Shown here in pieces: positions 28,885 through 41,950 of a stretch of DNA of 64,000 nt; the stretch's first letter is position 1; every line of letters starts with the position of its first letter. The position numbers were made by a program, and so were the translations under genes. Location: NCBI RefSeq assembly GCF_036320965.1, contig NC_092289.1, forward strand, positions 23,651,778-23,715,777, read 5' to 3'. Under the pieces are notes generated by a model. That model did not search any database. It saw only the letters and a program-made list of their open reading frames with translations, and had not been told where the DNA came from. Source of the stretch: Panulirus ornatus (taxonomy: Eukaryota > Arthropoda > Malacostraca > Decapoda > Palinuridae).

Positions 28885-30518
28885 GTGATGTCACATTCTT
28901 CCCATTTTTTTTATTTCATGAAACTTATTAAAAGTAAGCTTTCAGACAGCAGTGCCATTTATAAAGTTTGACATTACATGCTTTCACTGAAGTACAGCAC
29001 ATACTTTTTAATTCTTTCTGTGACAAGTTTTTGACTCCTATAATTCATAATAATTTAAAAAAAAAAAAAGGAATGTGCTATACATTTTAGGTAATAGAAT
29101 TAATATACTGCATATACAGAAACAAACTGATGAAAACTGATTTTCAGGATACAGTGGTTTATACCAATAAATTACAGTGTGCTATCACTCTGTTTAACAA
29201 TAAAATTGGGGTATTATTTTGGATTGCTTTTAGCATTAAAAAATCCTTAACATTTACAAACACAACTGCATAACATCACATTACTTTCAAAAAGTAATGG
29301 AGTTAAAATTTCTTTTAAGATGTAATAGCACTACTATTTAATCATATCAATATGCAAAGAATGATACAGCATTAAGTAACTGTTGAAAACAAATATGGAT
29401 TCCCGGGTATCCATGAGAGATTGCTAATTCACAGTCAGCATGTGCATATACACAACCTTGAGACATTCTTGCCAGAATATGGCTGAGAAACATCCTCTGT
29501 CAATGCAGTCACAGCATGAAAATAATAATTCTAAATGGACTATATAAATATGTATTTACAATAACATTTTTGGCTCATGACATTCTTTTTACAAAAATTA
29601 ATAAGAGTGCAAGAAAATCTATCAAATTTATTAATGTCAGAATATACTACACCTAAGTTTACTAAACTGAAAAATAATTCTCTATGACAGCAATCAATAA
29701 ATAATACATATAACTCGAAGCTAAACATGGAGATAAAATTCTTATGGGCAATAAGGCACAGGTCATATTAATATTAAATATTACATGTACTTCAAGGAAC
29801 ATGGGTGTCACACCTGCTTTTTGATTCAAACTTTTAATATCATATCAAAATATATTGGTGTGGAAGCCAGTAACAGATGAATGCATCATAAAATGGATCT
29901 TGATTAGCATCTCTCCTAAAGCAGGCATGACAAAAAATGAAGATCTACAAAACATTGGATCATGTCCAGCCACAATAAGATAATTATCTAGTCTCATCAT
30001 TTATTAAAAAAATTATAAAGTAATAAAAAATCCTACCTTCAGAAACAATCTCGTCAAAGAAAAAATTAAAATATAACTTTTGAGATAATCGATAAGCCTG
30101 ACAAATGTAGTGAAAAATGCTACCATTCTGAGAAAGTTAGTGTGAATAATTTTTTGAGAAAAGTGAAAGGGTATCATTCTTAATAAACTTGCTATACATA
30201 TTTAGGGATAACTGTTCTGAATGTTTATTATGGACTTATCAAACTATATCCTTGGCACTGACTCTCTTCATGACAATGAACACAACTCCGTAAATAGTTT
30301 TGAATTATATGGTTTTCTCTGTGGAGGGATCTTGTGAACAGCAATTTAGATCCCAAGCTGTATTTAGGGGTAGGTAGGCTTTATTTGCCTTCACCCTAAG
30401 GCTCTTTTTCACCATACGGTATCTGTGTGGTGATTAGCCAAAGCTCCAAAGGATTCCTCATAATATAGGTCCCTGGATATTCCTAACATTAGGTGGTGCC
30501 ATGCTGAATTCACCATGT
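28885..30518 (-). CDS. TMEM214: Proposed terminal exon of TMEM214-like gene (short CDS plus 3' UTR)
   Basis: A strong minus-strand acceptor (pyrimidine tract CTGTTCCCCTTTCTTTGTAG, AG at 30519-30520) precedes an exon whose first base completes the split GT|A Val codon left by the exon at 59379-59530. It then reads HGEFSMAPPNVRNIQGPIL and a TGA at 30458-30460. The remaining roughly 1.57 kb to about 28885 is AT-rich, lacks long frames and ends with AATAAA (28910-28915, minus), as a 3' UTR would. Protein length beyond the membrane helix then becomes about 165 residues, near the roughly 190 I recall for vertebrate TMEM214. Phase agreement alone has a one-in-three chance, and no conservation supports the 19-residue tail, so this remains a proposal. 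Confidence 0.4.
28910..28915 (-). promoter_or_regulatory. Candidate polyadenylation signal AATAAA
   Basis: On the minus strand the sequence reads ATGAAATAAAAAAAATGGG. It would define the 3' end of the proposed TMEM214 terminal exon about 15-25 nt further on. Other AATAAA hexamers exist in this AT-rich tract, so usage is unproven. Confidence 0.35.
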
Positions 30519-31425
30519 CTACAAAGAAAGGGGAACAGACAGTAAATGAGATAGATGAGGCAGATTGATTGGTTTAAATCCACATGACTGTTCATGGAAC
30601 CTCACCAGAAAGTGGTTTTATATTCCTGAAAACTCCATATGATTGGATTTACCCTGTGAGCACAATAAATGTAGTTAAAACTTAGTTAAGGCAGAGAATT
30701 TAGTTTATATTATATATCCAAAAGCATTCTTATGCAGACTCATAGTGCCTTGTACTGTCTAACTATATCTGTAATAATATCTTGAGAAAAGTGACTGCTG
30801 CAATCCTTAGTGTCCTTGAGCTATTGGTACTAACACACTAGTGATACTTGAAGGTACCATATATATATTATGGGCTGTCCATAGTAGTAGCCCTAATATC
30901 ATTTCTGTCGGTGAATGGTGATGTACTAGTTGGAAATACAAAAGTTGTATTTTCATGCAACTTCCTTAAGGCTACAAATGAGCAGATAGGAAAATCTTGC
31001 ACTTCCAGACTTAATATCATGTCCATATTAAGAACTTAGCAATTTTAATTTTAGAGAGAAGCACTGGGTAAGGCTGAAAATTTTCCCGATAGAAGTCTTG
31101 TTTGAGGAAGACTGTTCTGTTGCACTGACACTGCATGTATCTCGCTAACTCTTCATCCCAAGGCATTGACATTTAATTGTTGCGGAAGGTACTCTTTTGA
31201 ATATTTTAAGTTTGAGTAACCTGATTGTCATAACTTCACTTTTTATGAGACCAAGAAAGTTGAATGGCTTGAGCATGAAGTCATGGTATGAGGAGTGATA
31301 TAAGTTTGTAACTGATTTAAAGGTTTTAAACTCTAATTTTAAACTCTAATTCCTTAGGCTTTGGAGTGCACTTTAATATTATTGTATCACATTTCTTATA
31401 AATTTTTTTTTTTTTTTTTTTTTTT
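30519..31425. other. Unrecognised sequence (start of proposed last intron, 3' side)
   Basis: Contains the acceptor pyrimidine tract next to 30519 and otherwise nothing recognised. A T run at 31402-31425 is the complement of the A-tail of LINE-A copy 6. Confidence 0.5.
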
Positions 31426-32491
31426 ATACTTTGTCGCTGTCTCCCGCGTTTGCGAGGTAGCGCAAGGAAACAGACGAAAGAAATGGCCCCCCCCCCCCCC
31501 ATACACATGTACATACACACGTCCACACACGCAAATATACATACCTACACAGCTTTCCATGGTTTACCCCAGACGCTTCACATGCCTTGATTCAATCCAC
31601 TGACAGCACGTCAAACCCTGTATACCACATCGCTCCAATTCACTCTATTCCTTGCCCTCCTTTCACCCTCCTGCATGTTCAGGCCCCGATCACACAAAAT
31701 CTTTTTCACTCCATCTTTCCACCTCCAATTTGGTCTCCCTCTTCTCCTCGTTCCCTCCACCTCCGACACATATATCCTCTTGGTCAATCTTTCCTCACTC
31801 ATTCTCTCCATGTGCCCAAACCATTTCAAAACACCCTCTTCTGCTCTCTCAACCACGCTCTTTTTATTTCCACACATCTCTCTTACCCTTACGTTACTTA
31901 CTCGATCAAACCACCTCACACCACACATTGTCCTCAAACATCTCATTTCCAGCACATCCATCCTCCTGCGCACAACTCTATCCATAGCCCACGCCTCGCA
32001 ACCATACAACATTGTTGGAACCACTATTCCTTCAAACATACCCATTTTTTGCTTTCCGAGATAATGTTCTCGACTTCCACACATTTTTCAAGGCTCCCAA
32101 AATTTTCGCCCCCTCCCCCACCCTATGATCCACTTCCGCTTCCATGGTTCCATCCGCTGACAGATCCACTCCCAGATATCTAAAACACTTCACTTCCTCC
32201 AGTTTTTCTCCATTCAAACTCACCTCCCAATTGACTTGACCCTCAACCCTACTGTACCTAATAACCTTGCTCTTATTCACATTTACTCTTAACTTTCTTC
32301 TTCCACACACTTTACCAAACTCAGTCACCAGCTTCTGCAGTTTCTCACATGAATCAGCCACCAGCGCTGTATCATCAGCGAACAACAACTGACTCACTTC
32401 CCAAGCTCTCTCATCCACAACAGACTTCATACTTGCCCCTCTTTCCAGGACTCTTGCATTTACCTCCCTAACAACCCCATCCATAAACAAA
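31426..32491 (-). mobile_element. LINE-A copy 6, 5'-truncated, short 3' UTR
   Basis: Starts at a 24-nt A-tail, with hairpin at 31441-31460 (loop GTTT), a C-run in the 3' UTR (31487-31500) and the short-type junction TACACAGCTTTCCATGG. Coding remnants run from the C-terminus to the FNLFMDGVVRE segment just after motif B. The 5' junction at about 32491 is in A/T-rich DNA (ATTAAAAAAAATT), not in a (TA)n array. Close in sequence to copies 2, 5 and 10. Confidence 0.87.
31611..32491 (-). pseudogene. RT C-terminal half of LINE-A copy 6
   Basis: Two frames: 32032-32491 (FNLFMDGVVREVNARVLERG through LLFADDTALV to the KNVWKSRTLSRKAK segment) and 31611-32084 (from KMGMFEGIVV to the VNWSDVVYR end). They are separated by a 1-nt insertion in a T run (ATTTTTTGCTTT at 32045-32052). 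The FADD catalytic pair is present but motifs A and B are missing through truncation, so no enzyme can be made. Confidence 0.85.
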
Positions 32492-35400
32492 TTAAAAAAA
32501 ATTATAAAAATTATAGAAAATAAATATGAGCCTTCTTCAGTTAGGTCCAGAGAATCCAAAACCAAGAAATTTTGGAAAGCTTCCAAAAGTTGATTGTATA
32601 GTTGTTAAGTTGTAATACAATTAGTACAATCTAGAGCATAGTTGTTGAAGTTATAATACAATTAGTTCAGTCTAAGGCATTGAGTTGTCCAGTTACTTTT
32701 TGGAGATTTCATATGGATACTCCACTTGTGTAGTGTCTAAGATTCTGCCTTTAGTTCAGTTTTCTGTAACAGATGGACAAGGAAGGATTGCGATTCAGTA
32801 CGAGTAAGTTGAAACCAAGGCTGGACATCCCACATATGTCACAACCATTAAGAAAACCCAGTTTTTAAAGTACTCGCAATCAGAACTTGGTAGGAAGTAA
32901 AAAAGTAATTCTTCTCTCTGTCTATAATTCAGCCTCAGCTTAATGGCATTTATGCTGTGCACTAAAAAAAAAGTCCTTTACTGGGGGGAATGCAGGGTGA
33001 AATTATATCATTCACCTTTGATAGTCTTCCATGGCTAGGACTCACTGAATTCTTTTTTTTTTTTTAAGGGAGGATGACCATAGCAAAACATCTGCCCATT
33101 TTCTGTAAATCCTCCGAAAGTTCAAAAGAAATTAGCTGAACTTCTCTGCCTTACAAACACTGTACTGCCATTATGTCATTCAAGCAGAAGATAATTCCTA
33201 ATCCTTTTTCTGTGGAAAGATTTTTTTTTGAGATGGTATTCTTTATATTTAAGAGTAGCTGACTTTACTTTCCCAAAGGTTCTTGTTCACTTGCTCTTTA
33301 GGTGAATAGTTGACCCTTTACTGTAGGCATCAGTTCAAATCTACAGAAGGGACAAGGATGTAACAGGCTACAGATTAAAAGCTTCAACCCACTTGAGACA
33401 TTTCTTGTAATGATCTCAGAAGAGAAAGAACTGCAATTTCTTTTGCAGGAAGACACTTATTCACAAATAGAGCTATGTGCTTGAGCACTGTCATTACCAG
33501 ACACAATAACCAGCAGAGATGAACATCACTGTTATGTGGGCTATTTGCATTCTTGAGGTAGCTCTTAACTGCTTGCATATCAAAGATTCTAGAGAGAGAG
33601 AGAGAGAGGACTTTTCCTTAAGGGAAACATGTATTCCTTCAGTTTCCACATAATTCCTTGACAAATAAACTTTAATTTGACAGTTACCAGAATTTCACTG
33701 GGTTTATAAACCTAAACCCCCTGGTCTTCAAACAGCTAAAGTTTTGTCCCATTGTGATTGGCTTTCTTCCACTGAATATTCCATGACTTGTTGATCTCTA
33801 GATATGCCATAATACCAGCACAGTTCCTTAAATAAGATCACAATCTTTAATATGAAGGTTAAGACCCTGTTTGCAAAGTACCACCTCATGAAGCCATCCT
33901 GGAAACCTATGCTCTTTCTGAACCTCTTTACTAAATGAATATGTCAACTTGCATCCAGATCTATGCCAATTGTCTAGGAACCTGTAAAAGAATGTTTTAA
34001 ATTTTTGATGGTAGGCATCCAAAAATGCTTTGTTTTCAAATTTGTTCAGAGATATGTATGAGCATGCATTTTTTTTCAGCACAATATGTTTTTGCCTATG
34101 GAAAGAGGATACCAGTGGTATCCCAGTCTCCTGCTCTTTTTACCACCCTGTGTTTACTAGATCTTTGATATACTTTGTTAAACTAGGCTTGTGAATCTAA
34201 TTGGAAATTGTATTGATGGTATACAGATACATCCATCCCCATGAGGGTCCTTAATACTTTCTTTACCCAGACAGAATCTGGCCACATTTACCACAAATGC
34301 TTTAACCTACCCCAGACCAGCATCAAGTTGGGTATCAGGGGACACTTGATATAAATTAATTTAGGTCCAGGAATGCACCTTCTCCTCTGTTGGACTTTGT
34401 CGGCAGAAGTCTGAGCCATCCAATGAGATACTTTACCTTTACCATTTCTAAACTGGTCTCCACCAAACAGATCTCTGAGAGACAGGTTACAATTGCAAGA
34501 TTTGCAAGGAACTTCCTCATCCAAAGTTCCCACTTTTCAAGACTAGTGGACATAAATAACAGTTTGTAGGCTTAAGAGAGGAAGTCTTCAGAATAAAGAA
34601 CTGGGCATTGAAGAAGGTAATAAACTATTTGGGTTTGAAAGGTCCAAGATGGGTTCTGAGCTAGTGAATAATTACCTCTATGTGGGTAATATGGGATCTC
34701 CATAGCCTATATAAAAAAAAAATTCAGTGCATGAATGTCATTGGTTTCCCATTTGTCATTGTTTAGCTAGCCCTAGCTAGAACCTTAGAATTCTAAAGCA
34801 CACTTATGTTAATGCTGATTTTAAGGTTTACTTAATGATTCTAGTCTGATGTATAATGTTATACATATTCTGGCAATGTAGCTACTGAGTATAAGGAACT
34901 CCTGAGTTGGTACCAAGAATCAGCTGCTGTACACTTATATATCTCTGCTGCCATAAGTAGTGACATATTTATTATCATGATTATTATTCTCTTACCAGGG
35001 GTGAGAGCCAGTTTTGGTAAAGTAAATGGATCATTTAAATGTCCTTTACATTTGATAGAATGCATGATATACCTACAAAAGGGAAAGGCCCAAGAATATA
35101 GACAAGGGTAGGATTTCAAACATTTCCCCATTCATAGATGAACCATTGGCAAAATAGGAAGTGTGTGACTTGGACGGATTCTAAGTAAAAAATACTACAT
35201 TCGTACCACTGGCACTTATGGCACAAAATGTCACTATTTTCTGTTGTTAGGGGATGATGAATATAAATGCTGGTCATCTCATATCCTCAGCTTTTAAATG
35301 ACAAGACAGTACTAGGTTAGGTAAGCTAGACCAACTGACAGGCTAATTTCAAATCACATTCACATTTTCATTGCTTTTATGTTTAGTGAAAAATATGATA

Positions 35401-36048
35401 AACAGTTTATTGTGGTCTATACTTTCTATCAACCTCCGAGGCTTAATGTTCAAAGGGATGAGTTGGCATCTATCATAACTGTTATTGAATTGTGTTTTCT
35501 TTGCAATACAATGTTATTTAGTTAGAAGTCAAAGGGGCAATACTATGACACTTTCCCTCATCATGACTTTTCGTTCTCATCAAAAATGGCACTCAAGTGC
35601 CACACTGCGTTATCTGCGTGAAAACGCTGATGAACAAGTCCATGTAGCCATTAAAAATAAGTAAGCATTTCACCAAAGTGCATCCAGAGCATGTGAATAA
35701 GGGGATGAGTACCTTAAAATGAAGAGTGAGGGATTCAGAAGAACTAGATTGATGCAGGAAAGATGTTTTCAATGGGAGTTGAATAAGGTAGTTGAGGCAA
35801 TCCAATACATACCATTACAGATTACAAAAGAATAATAAACCCCACACAATTGGAAACTGATCAAGCCTTGGCTGCTTGAAGCTACACATCTCATTATGAA
35901 TGAAGACAAGAAATTAAGACAGATCTGACTTTCAAACGACCCCATCCAGCATGGAATACATGAGTTGGCAGTATATAAAGAGAACCAGGTAACTGAAAAC
36001 CTTCACACTTTCCCTTTCTTTTATTTTTTGTATATTTTTTTTTTTTTT
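32492..36048. other. Unrecognised intronic-type sequence
   Basis: AT-rich, with one short (GA)n at 33591-33608. Minus-strand open frames 33384-33578, 33828-34082, 34288-34533 and 35593-35805 are short and carry no motif that I can assign. An unrecognised degraded transposon is possible. A T-rich tract before 36050 is the complement of the tail of LINE-A copy 7. Confidence 0.45.
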
Positions 36049-36049
36049 A

Positions 36050-37206
36050 TTTTGCTTTGTCGCTGTCTCCTGCGTTTGCGAGGTAGGGCAAGGAAACAGA
36101 CGAAAGAAATGGCACAACCCACCCCCATACACAATGTACACACAGACACGTCCACACACGCAAATATACATACCTATACATCTCAATGTACACATATATA
36201 TACACACACAGACACATACATATATACCCATGCACACAATTCACACTGCCTGCCCCTATTCATTCCCATCGCCACCTCGCCACACATGGAATACCATCCC
36301 CCTCATGTGTGCGAGGTAGCACTAGGAAAAGACAACAAAGGCCCCATTCGTTCACACTCAGTCTCCAGCTGTCACGCAATAATGCCTGAAACCACAGCTC
36401 CCTCTCCACATCCAGGCCCCACAGAAATTTCCATGGTTTACCCCAGACGCTTCACATGCCCTGATTCAATCCACTGACAGCACATCAACCCCGGTATACC
36501 ACATCGATCCAATTCACTCTATTCCTTGCCCGCCTTTCACCATCCTGCATGTTCAGGCCCCGATCACTCAAAATCTTTTTCACTCCATCTTTCCACCTCC
36601 AATTTGGTCTCCCACTTCTCGTTCCCTCCACCTCCGATACATATATCCTCTTGGTCAATCTTTCCTCACTCATTCTCTCCATGTGCCCAAACCATTTCAA
36701 AACACCCTCTTCTGCTCTCTCAACCACGCTCTTTTTATTTCCACACATCTCTCTTACCCTTACATTACTTACTCGATCAAACCACCTTACACCACACATT
36801 GTCCTCAAACATCTCATTTCCAGCACATCCACCCTCCTGCGCACAACTCTATCCATAGCCCACGCCTCGCAACCATACAACATTGTTGGAACCACTATTC
36901 CTTTAAACATACTCATTTTTGCTTTCCGAGATAATGTTCTCGACTTCCACACATTCTTCAAGGCTCCCAGGATTTTCGCCCCCTCCCCCACCCTATGATC
37001 CACTTCCGCTTCCATGGTTCCATCCGCTGCCTGATCCACTCCTAGATATCTAAAACACTTTACTTCCTCCAGTTTTTCTCCATTCAAACTTACCTCCCAA
37101 TTGACTTGACCCTCACCCCTACTGTACCTAATAACCTTGCTCTTATTCACATTTACTCTTAACTTTCTTCTTTCACACACTTTACCAAACTCAGTCACCA
37201 GCTTCT
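36050..37206 (-). mobile_element. LINE-A copy 7, 5'-truncated, long 3' UTR
   Basis: The hairpin near 36066-36087 has CCTGCGTTTGCGAGG (one C-to-T change). The long 3' UTR has the second motif copy at 36310-36330 and an intact-looking end of the coding region at 36485. It is truncated at 37206 where GTCACCAGCTTC gives way to unrelated TTTTATATCAAG, just C-terminal to the FADD box. No (TA)n at the 5' junction. Confidence 0.87.
36485..37198 (-). pseudogene. LINE-A RT C-terminal segment (copy 7), 237 codons open
   Basis: One open minus-strand frame from TEFGKVCERRKLRVNVNKSK to VNWIDVVYRG then stop. It includes the YLGVDQAADG thumb-region motif, the MLYGCEAWAMDRVVRR block, [15 protein letters not shown] and GRPNWRWKDGV; an RR pair before GRP is reduced (GTRSGRP). 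RT catalytic motifs are absent by truncation, so the frame is intact but functionless alone. Confidence 0.85.
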
Positions 37207-38675
37207 TTTATATCAAGATCATTATCATCTGAAGCTACCTGAAGGTCACAGCTAATGGACTTTGGAATATATGCTTAGGAATCTCTGGTGAAAAAGTGTC
37301 TTTTGTTGAGCAATGCAGACTGCTGTGTTTTCCAGTTTTTTTTAAGAGGCAGAGTTGCAGTGGAACATGCCTGCTGATGTAAGCATTAATGGAGCCAGAG
37401 TCATGCTTGGCTCTCTTGCTGGCTTTATAATACTCATTATCCAAATGAATTGTGATTTAGTTGGAACACATTGAATTTTCCACCAAAAGACACTTACATA
37501 AAAACAATTCCAGCATGTCTAAGTGCAACCTTGGCAAGTATAATCAATATTGTTAACTACGGCTGGTTTTCTCTACCATATTGTTTTGATAATTGTTTGT
37601 AAATTTTGATGCTTCATATTACAATCTGCTGTTTTACACTTACAAACAATGGTAGTCAAGGGAAAATATGCTGATGCAAGTGCTGGAACTATTTAAGTCA
37701 CTGAACAGTAAGAATATCAAGTTTTATAGAGCAGGGAGTCTAACATCATTCACAACAGAGACCACATGAAGGCACTCATTGCCAGAGTTGGCCTTTGGGG
37801 TGGAAATGTTAATATGGGAACATCTGTACTGCACAGACTGAGTAAAATATTGGGTGATGATTTAATCAACAGTGAGCCTAGGACAGGACATAATAGAGCA
37901 TCTCAAGTGTTCTTGAAAGTGAATTTCGGTGTTACTTTCCAAGGATTAACACTGAGAGCATTCAAATGGCCATCAAGTAAAGCCCCTTTAAGTGTAAATT
38001 GGGTGTTCTTCCTGGAGATATTCAAGAAAATTTTTGGAACTGACAACTGTCTTGGCAGTGAAATGGTATTTCACAGGCTGAGCATTCCCAACTTCTTGGT
38101 CAAGATACTTCCTCTATAACTATGGACCAGCCATGTAGCTCTTTAAATCCTCATCCTGTTTTCATCTATTTACCTTTGAATCAGCATTCTGTGCCTCGGT
38201 TGTAAATGCTAGTTGCAAACAAGGAATTGCAGGTTTTTCCATTGAATTACCAAGTGACCGAGTAGAATACTTATGTATCCTAATTAGTTTGATGCTGGAT
38301 GAAAATTACCTTTAACTTCTTATTTATCCTTACTCTTATTTTATGAAATTTGTTAAAATATGATCTAATTAAAAATACTTCTTTCACTGCAGGCTACTTT
38401 AAATTTAGGCTGGGTAATGAGGTGAGTGCCACCATTTTAGATGGATAATGGAAGTAATGGGGTTAGAACCCCCTAGGATAAGCTTAAAACCTGCTAAATC
38501 TTAATGATTCAGCCAATTTCTCTTTGATTTGGCTATTTCAGAGCACTCTCATCCCTGTACTCTGGGAAAGGAAATTATGATCCAGAAAATGCAAAATACA
38601 ACTGTTGTTTTGAATGCTGGCTAGAATTGCAAGTTCTCATTGATTCTTGATCATGAGAGTAAAGTGTGTTTGAGT
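37207..38675. other. Unrecognised sequence
   Basis: A plus-strand frame at 37766-38119 (117 codons) shows no recognised domain. No repeat family recognised. Confidence 0.45.
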
Positions 38676-39705
38676 GTGTGCAGGACGAGAGTATGAGTGG
38701 TTCCATGTAAAGCTGGGTCTTTGTCAAGGGCGTGTCATGTTGTCATGAATGTTTAATCTGTTTGTGGAGGGGGTAGTGAGGGAGGTAAATGTAAAGATTT
38801 TGGAGAGAGGAGTGACTTTGAAGAATGTTGGGAGTTGGGAAGCTTGAGTCAGATGCTGTTTGCAGATAACACTGCTCTGGTTGTAGACCAGAGTGAAAAA
38901 CTGCAGATGATGATGTCTGAGTTTGGGAAAGTGTGTGAGAGGAGAGAGAGTTTATTTAATGAGGTTTGTAGTGGAAGAGTCTAACTTATGTGTAAGTTTG
39001 AGTGGAGGAAACCTAGTGAAATTAGGGTAGTTTAGATACCAGGGAGTAGACGGAAACATTTGGAACTATGTATGGGAGTTGAAGTAAATAAACCAATGGG
39101 TGGGTGAGGGAACGAAGGTCCTGAGGTCATTGAGGAGTGTATGAAAACATGTTACTCTCTGTCATGGCAAAAATGGGTATATCTGATGATGTAATTGTGT
39201 CGTTGGTACTGCAGGGATGCGAGTCAATAACTCTAAATGCTAAAGTACAGAAGAGGGTAGATATATTGGAAATGAAATGCTCAAGGGTAATATATGAGTG
39301 AGTAAGTTTGATCAAGTAAGGAATGACACTGTGATCAGTATGGTGGTAGGCAGAGTGTTTGAAAAAGCTGAACAGGGTAAGATGAAATGGTTTGGATGTA
39401 TGTAGACAATGAGTGAAGAGACTGACCAAGAGGATATATGCATCAGAAGTGGAGGGAATAAGACTTCTAGAAGGGTAAGAGATGTAAGAGTGGATTGAAA
39501 AATGCTTAGATTTATTGGGACCTGGACATACAGGAGGGTGAGAAACCTGCATAGGATAGTGAACTGGAAAAAAGTGGTACATGGTGTGATATTATGTCAG
39601 TGGGCTCAACCAATGGGTATGAAGTGGTCAGGGTAAACCATGGAATGGTCTATGGGGCTTGGCTGTAGGCAGGAGACCTGGTGATGGTGCATTATATGTG
39701 ATAAC
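38676..39705 (+). mobile_element. LINE-A copy 8, old and heavily decayed
   Basis: Plus-sense nucleotide similarity to the LINE-A body starts at the segment equivalent to VGREESDWFSVNVG (GACGAGAGTATGAGTGGTTC) and passes motif B (GGTCTTTGTCAAGGGCGTGT). It continues through a degenerate LLFADDTAL segment (CTGTTTGCAGATAACACTGC), thumb and C-terminal parts, and the beginning of the 3' UTR (AAACCATGGAATGGTCTATG). Indels and stops are frequent. It is clearly older than copies 2, 5, 6, 7 and 10. Confidence 0.75.
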
Positions 39706-40164
39706 TACATTTGGATTAGAACAAATGAGTGCTGTATCCTTGTCTGTTCCTGCACTAGCCCATTAACATGGAATATGGGTAACAAGCAAAATAATAAAAA
39801 GTAAGGAAATTACTTACAAACATATGTAAACACATGTGACCAAAATGTGTATATAATATTACAAAACAATCATATACAATGAAATACATAAAAAAGGACC
39901 AAACATATTAAAACTGTTTACAAACATTTACAGGCCAATCATCACACCCTAAGTTCACCTTGTAGATAATGGCTGGATTTCTATTAGTGACTTAGAGTAT
40001 CGAGTCTCCTTTGACTCCTCTGTTCCACAAAATGCATCATGAAAACTAAAGGCTGGTCTTTATGGAACATTTCAAGCAAATTTTTTATACTTAAACCAAC
40101 CTGATTAATCCATTCTTCCCAATGGGGATGAGTTCCACTGACCTGAGGGACTGTGGTTTATGGT
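39706..40164. other. Unrecognised AT-rich sequence
   Basis: No gene or repeat family recognised. It separates two pieces of plus-sense LINE-A sequence whose order does not match one collinear insertion. Confidence 0.45.
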
Positions 40165-40460
40165 TTAAAAGATGTTTTGGAAGGAGGTAAGTAAAATGTG
40201 AAAGATAAGAGAACAAATAGGAACATCAATGAAGGGGGTAAAAGGGGAACTGATAACATGTAGAGATGGAGTTAGTATTTTGAAGGACTATTAAATGTTT
40301 TCTTGATAGAGTGGCAGATGTAGGGTGTTATGCTTGGAGTGGTATGCAGTGAGAGAGAGTCATGGAGAGAGGTTTTGTGAAGAGAGGAGAGGTGGTGAAA
40401 GCCTGGCAGTGAAATGCGGCAATGTGGTGGAAGTGGATTATATTGCAGTTAAATTTATTA
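40165..40460 (+). mobile_element. LINE-A linker fragment, decayed
   Basis: Sequence GATGTTTTGGAAGGAGGTAA, GAGAACAAATAGGAACATCA and a later segment matching ...GCAGATGTAGGGTGTTATGC correspond to the linker between the endonuclease and RT domains. It is collinear with 43739-44090 (reverse) and 51830-51960. It lies downstream of copy 8, although in an intact element the linker precedes the RT, so this is a separate insertion or a rearrangement. Confidence 0.6.
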
Positions 40461-41950
40461 GGATACCTACATGCATAACTGAAAAGCACTTCTAGATGAA
40501 CATGTTTGTCTTATAAATCCAATCATAAGCATGATAAACTATCCGCTCTCTCACACAGTATATTGTACTCTGAAGTTGTCCATACATGGTTTGGGACTTA
40601 TCAAATCAAATGCTGCACATTTTGCACTTTTTGGGGGTTCATTAGCAGTTTCCCCATTATGCAAGACCTGTGAACCGCACTATACAGAATCAGTAATACT
40701 GTCTGTTGTTTAGATCTGCACCATCAGTTGGAGGGTTGTAGACTGTGTTTCTATGTTAATAGGGGAAAACTTATCAGAAAAAATAATTCCAAGGTCATTA
40801 TCTACCCACCTGTGGACCTTTCATTAATCAGACTCAAAGAGGAGACTATTAAAGGATTTGTACTTGCATTTACTTTTGTATCATAATGGAGACAATTTTG
40901 AGGAAAATCAGTGACACGTATCAACAATCCCTTTTGGCTACAAAACTCTTCACATAAGTCCGAGATTACAAACTGTTTCCTTAGATAAAATAATGGTAAT
41001 AATAATAAAGAAATCATTAAGTAAAAATACAGCCAAAGGCAGAAAACATGGAGGGAAACACTGTAGATTATTAATGATCTTAGTGCTTGTAGTAGACTGT
41101 ATGAGCTTTTGAATGTACGTGCAGTTGTAGTGCCAAACTGCAACTCAGAGATGAGGAATCTCTCATGGAAGTAGTGAGGCTAGTGCAATAGTTTTTTCCC
41201 CAAACTGTTGGATGACACTCAAGTGATGGCTGCTGATATGTAAAACTCTAGTGTGTTTATTACCTCTTGATTGATGATGACAGGGGCAGACAAAAATCAT
41301 GCATGTTCTCTTCTACATCTTTACTAGCAGCCCACTTTGTGTGGTGGATAGGCAAAAGGACCAGGAAGGAGAGGCAGGTATGAGAGGACCCCAGTTTTTG
41401 GGTGTTACAAACCTGTAATGAAGGCTTCTAAAAAGTACTATCATAATGGACTACACCCCAATCAGCCATACCTTAACAGAAATTAGGAAACTTCCCAGCA
41501 ACATAGAATTTAAAGCATAAGGAAATAGAAAACAATGTTCACAGAGATCGAGTGATCATGAGAAGCTTCTTCATTGGGAAACCAGGACAAACAAAAGTGA
41601 AAACTGATAGAACAGAGGCATAAACCTGTGACTGTATATGATAATTGTGGCCATTAGTGAATTTATTATGGCATCTCCCATTGTTAGGTATACTAAGATC
41701 CATGGCAAACAGTTCTGTGGAGTTGGGGATACTCATCCTAAAGTGGCCCATTAATGGTAGGAGAGCCTGAGGCCCTTAGGGTGTGGGCAATAAGGTCTCA
41801 CTGCCCATATAAAAGAAGTCAGGGCACTCATTTACTGAGCTCATCCCATCTCAGAAAAACATTTCTTGGAATGCAGAATGTGTATATCTAATACCATTTA
41901 TAATCTAAATACAGACTAACATAAGAAAATTCTGAACCTTTAATCATTAA
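40461..41950. other. Unrecognised sequence
   Basis: Minus-strand frame 40802-41143 and others show no recognised motif. Confidence 0.45.

Noticed and set aside
31587..32183. Long plus-strand open frames rich in His, Pro, Ser and Thr (also 13182-13520, 15353-15893, 21929-22467, 36526-36998, 45303-45755, 52471-53002, 57086-57526)
   Set aside because: They are exact antisense of the LINE-A RT C-terminal coding region and recur with every copy. Their length follows from base composition of the sense strand, and they match no known protein family.
33828..34533. Minus-strand open frames (84 and 81 codons) considered as host exons or a DIRS/LTR element
   Set aside because: No splice-bounded coding pattern and no catalytic motif could be found.
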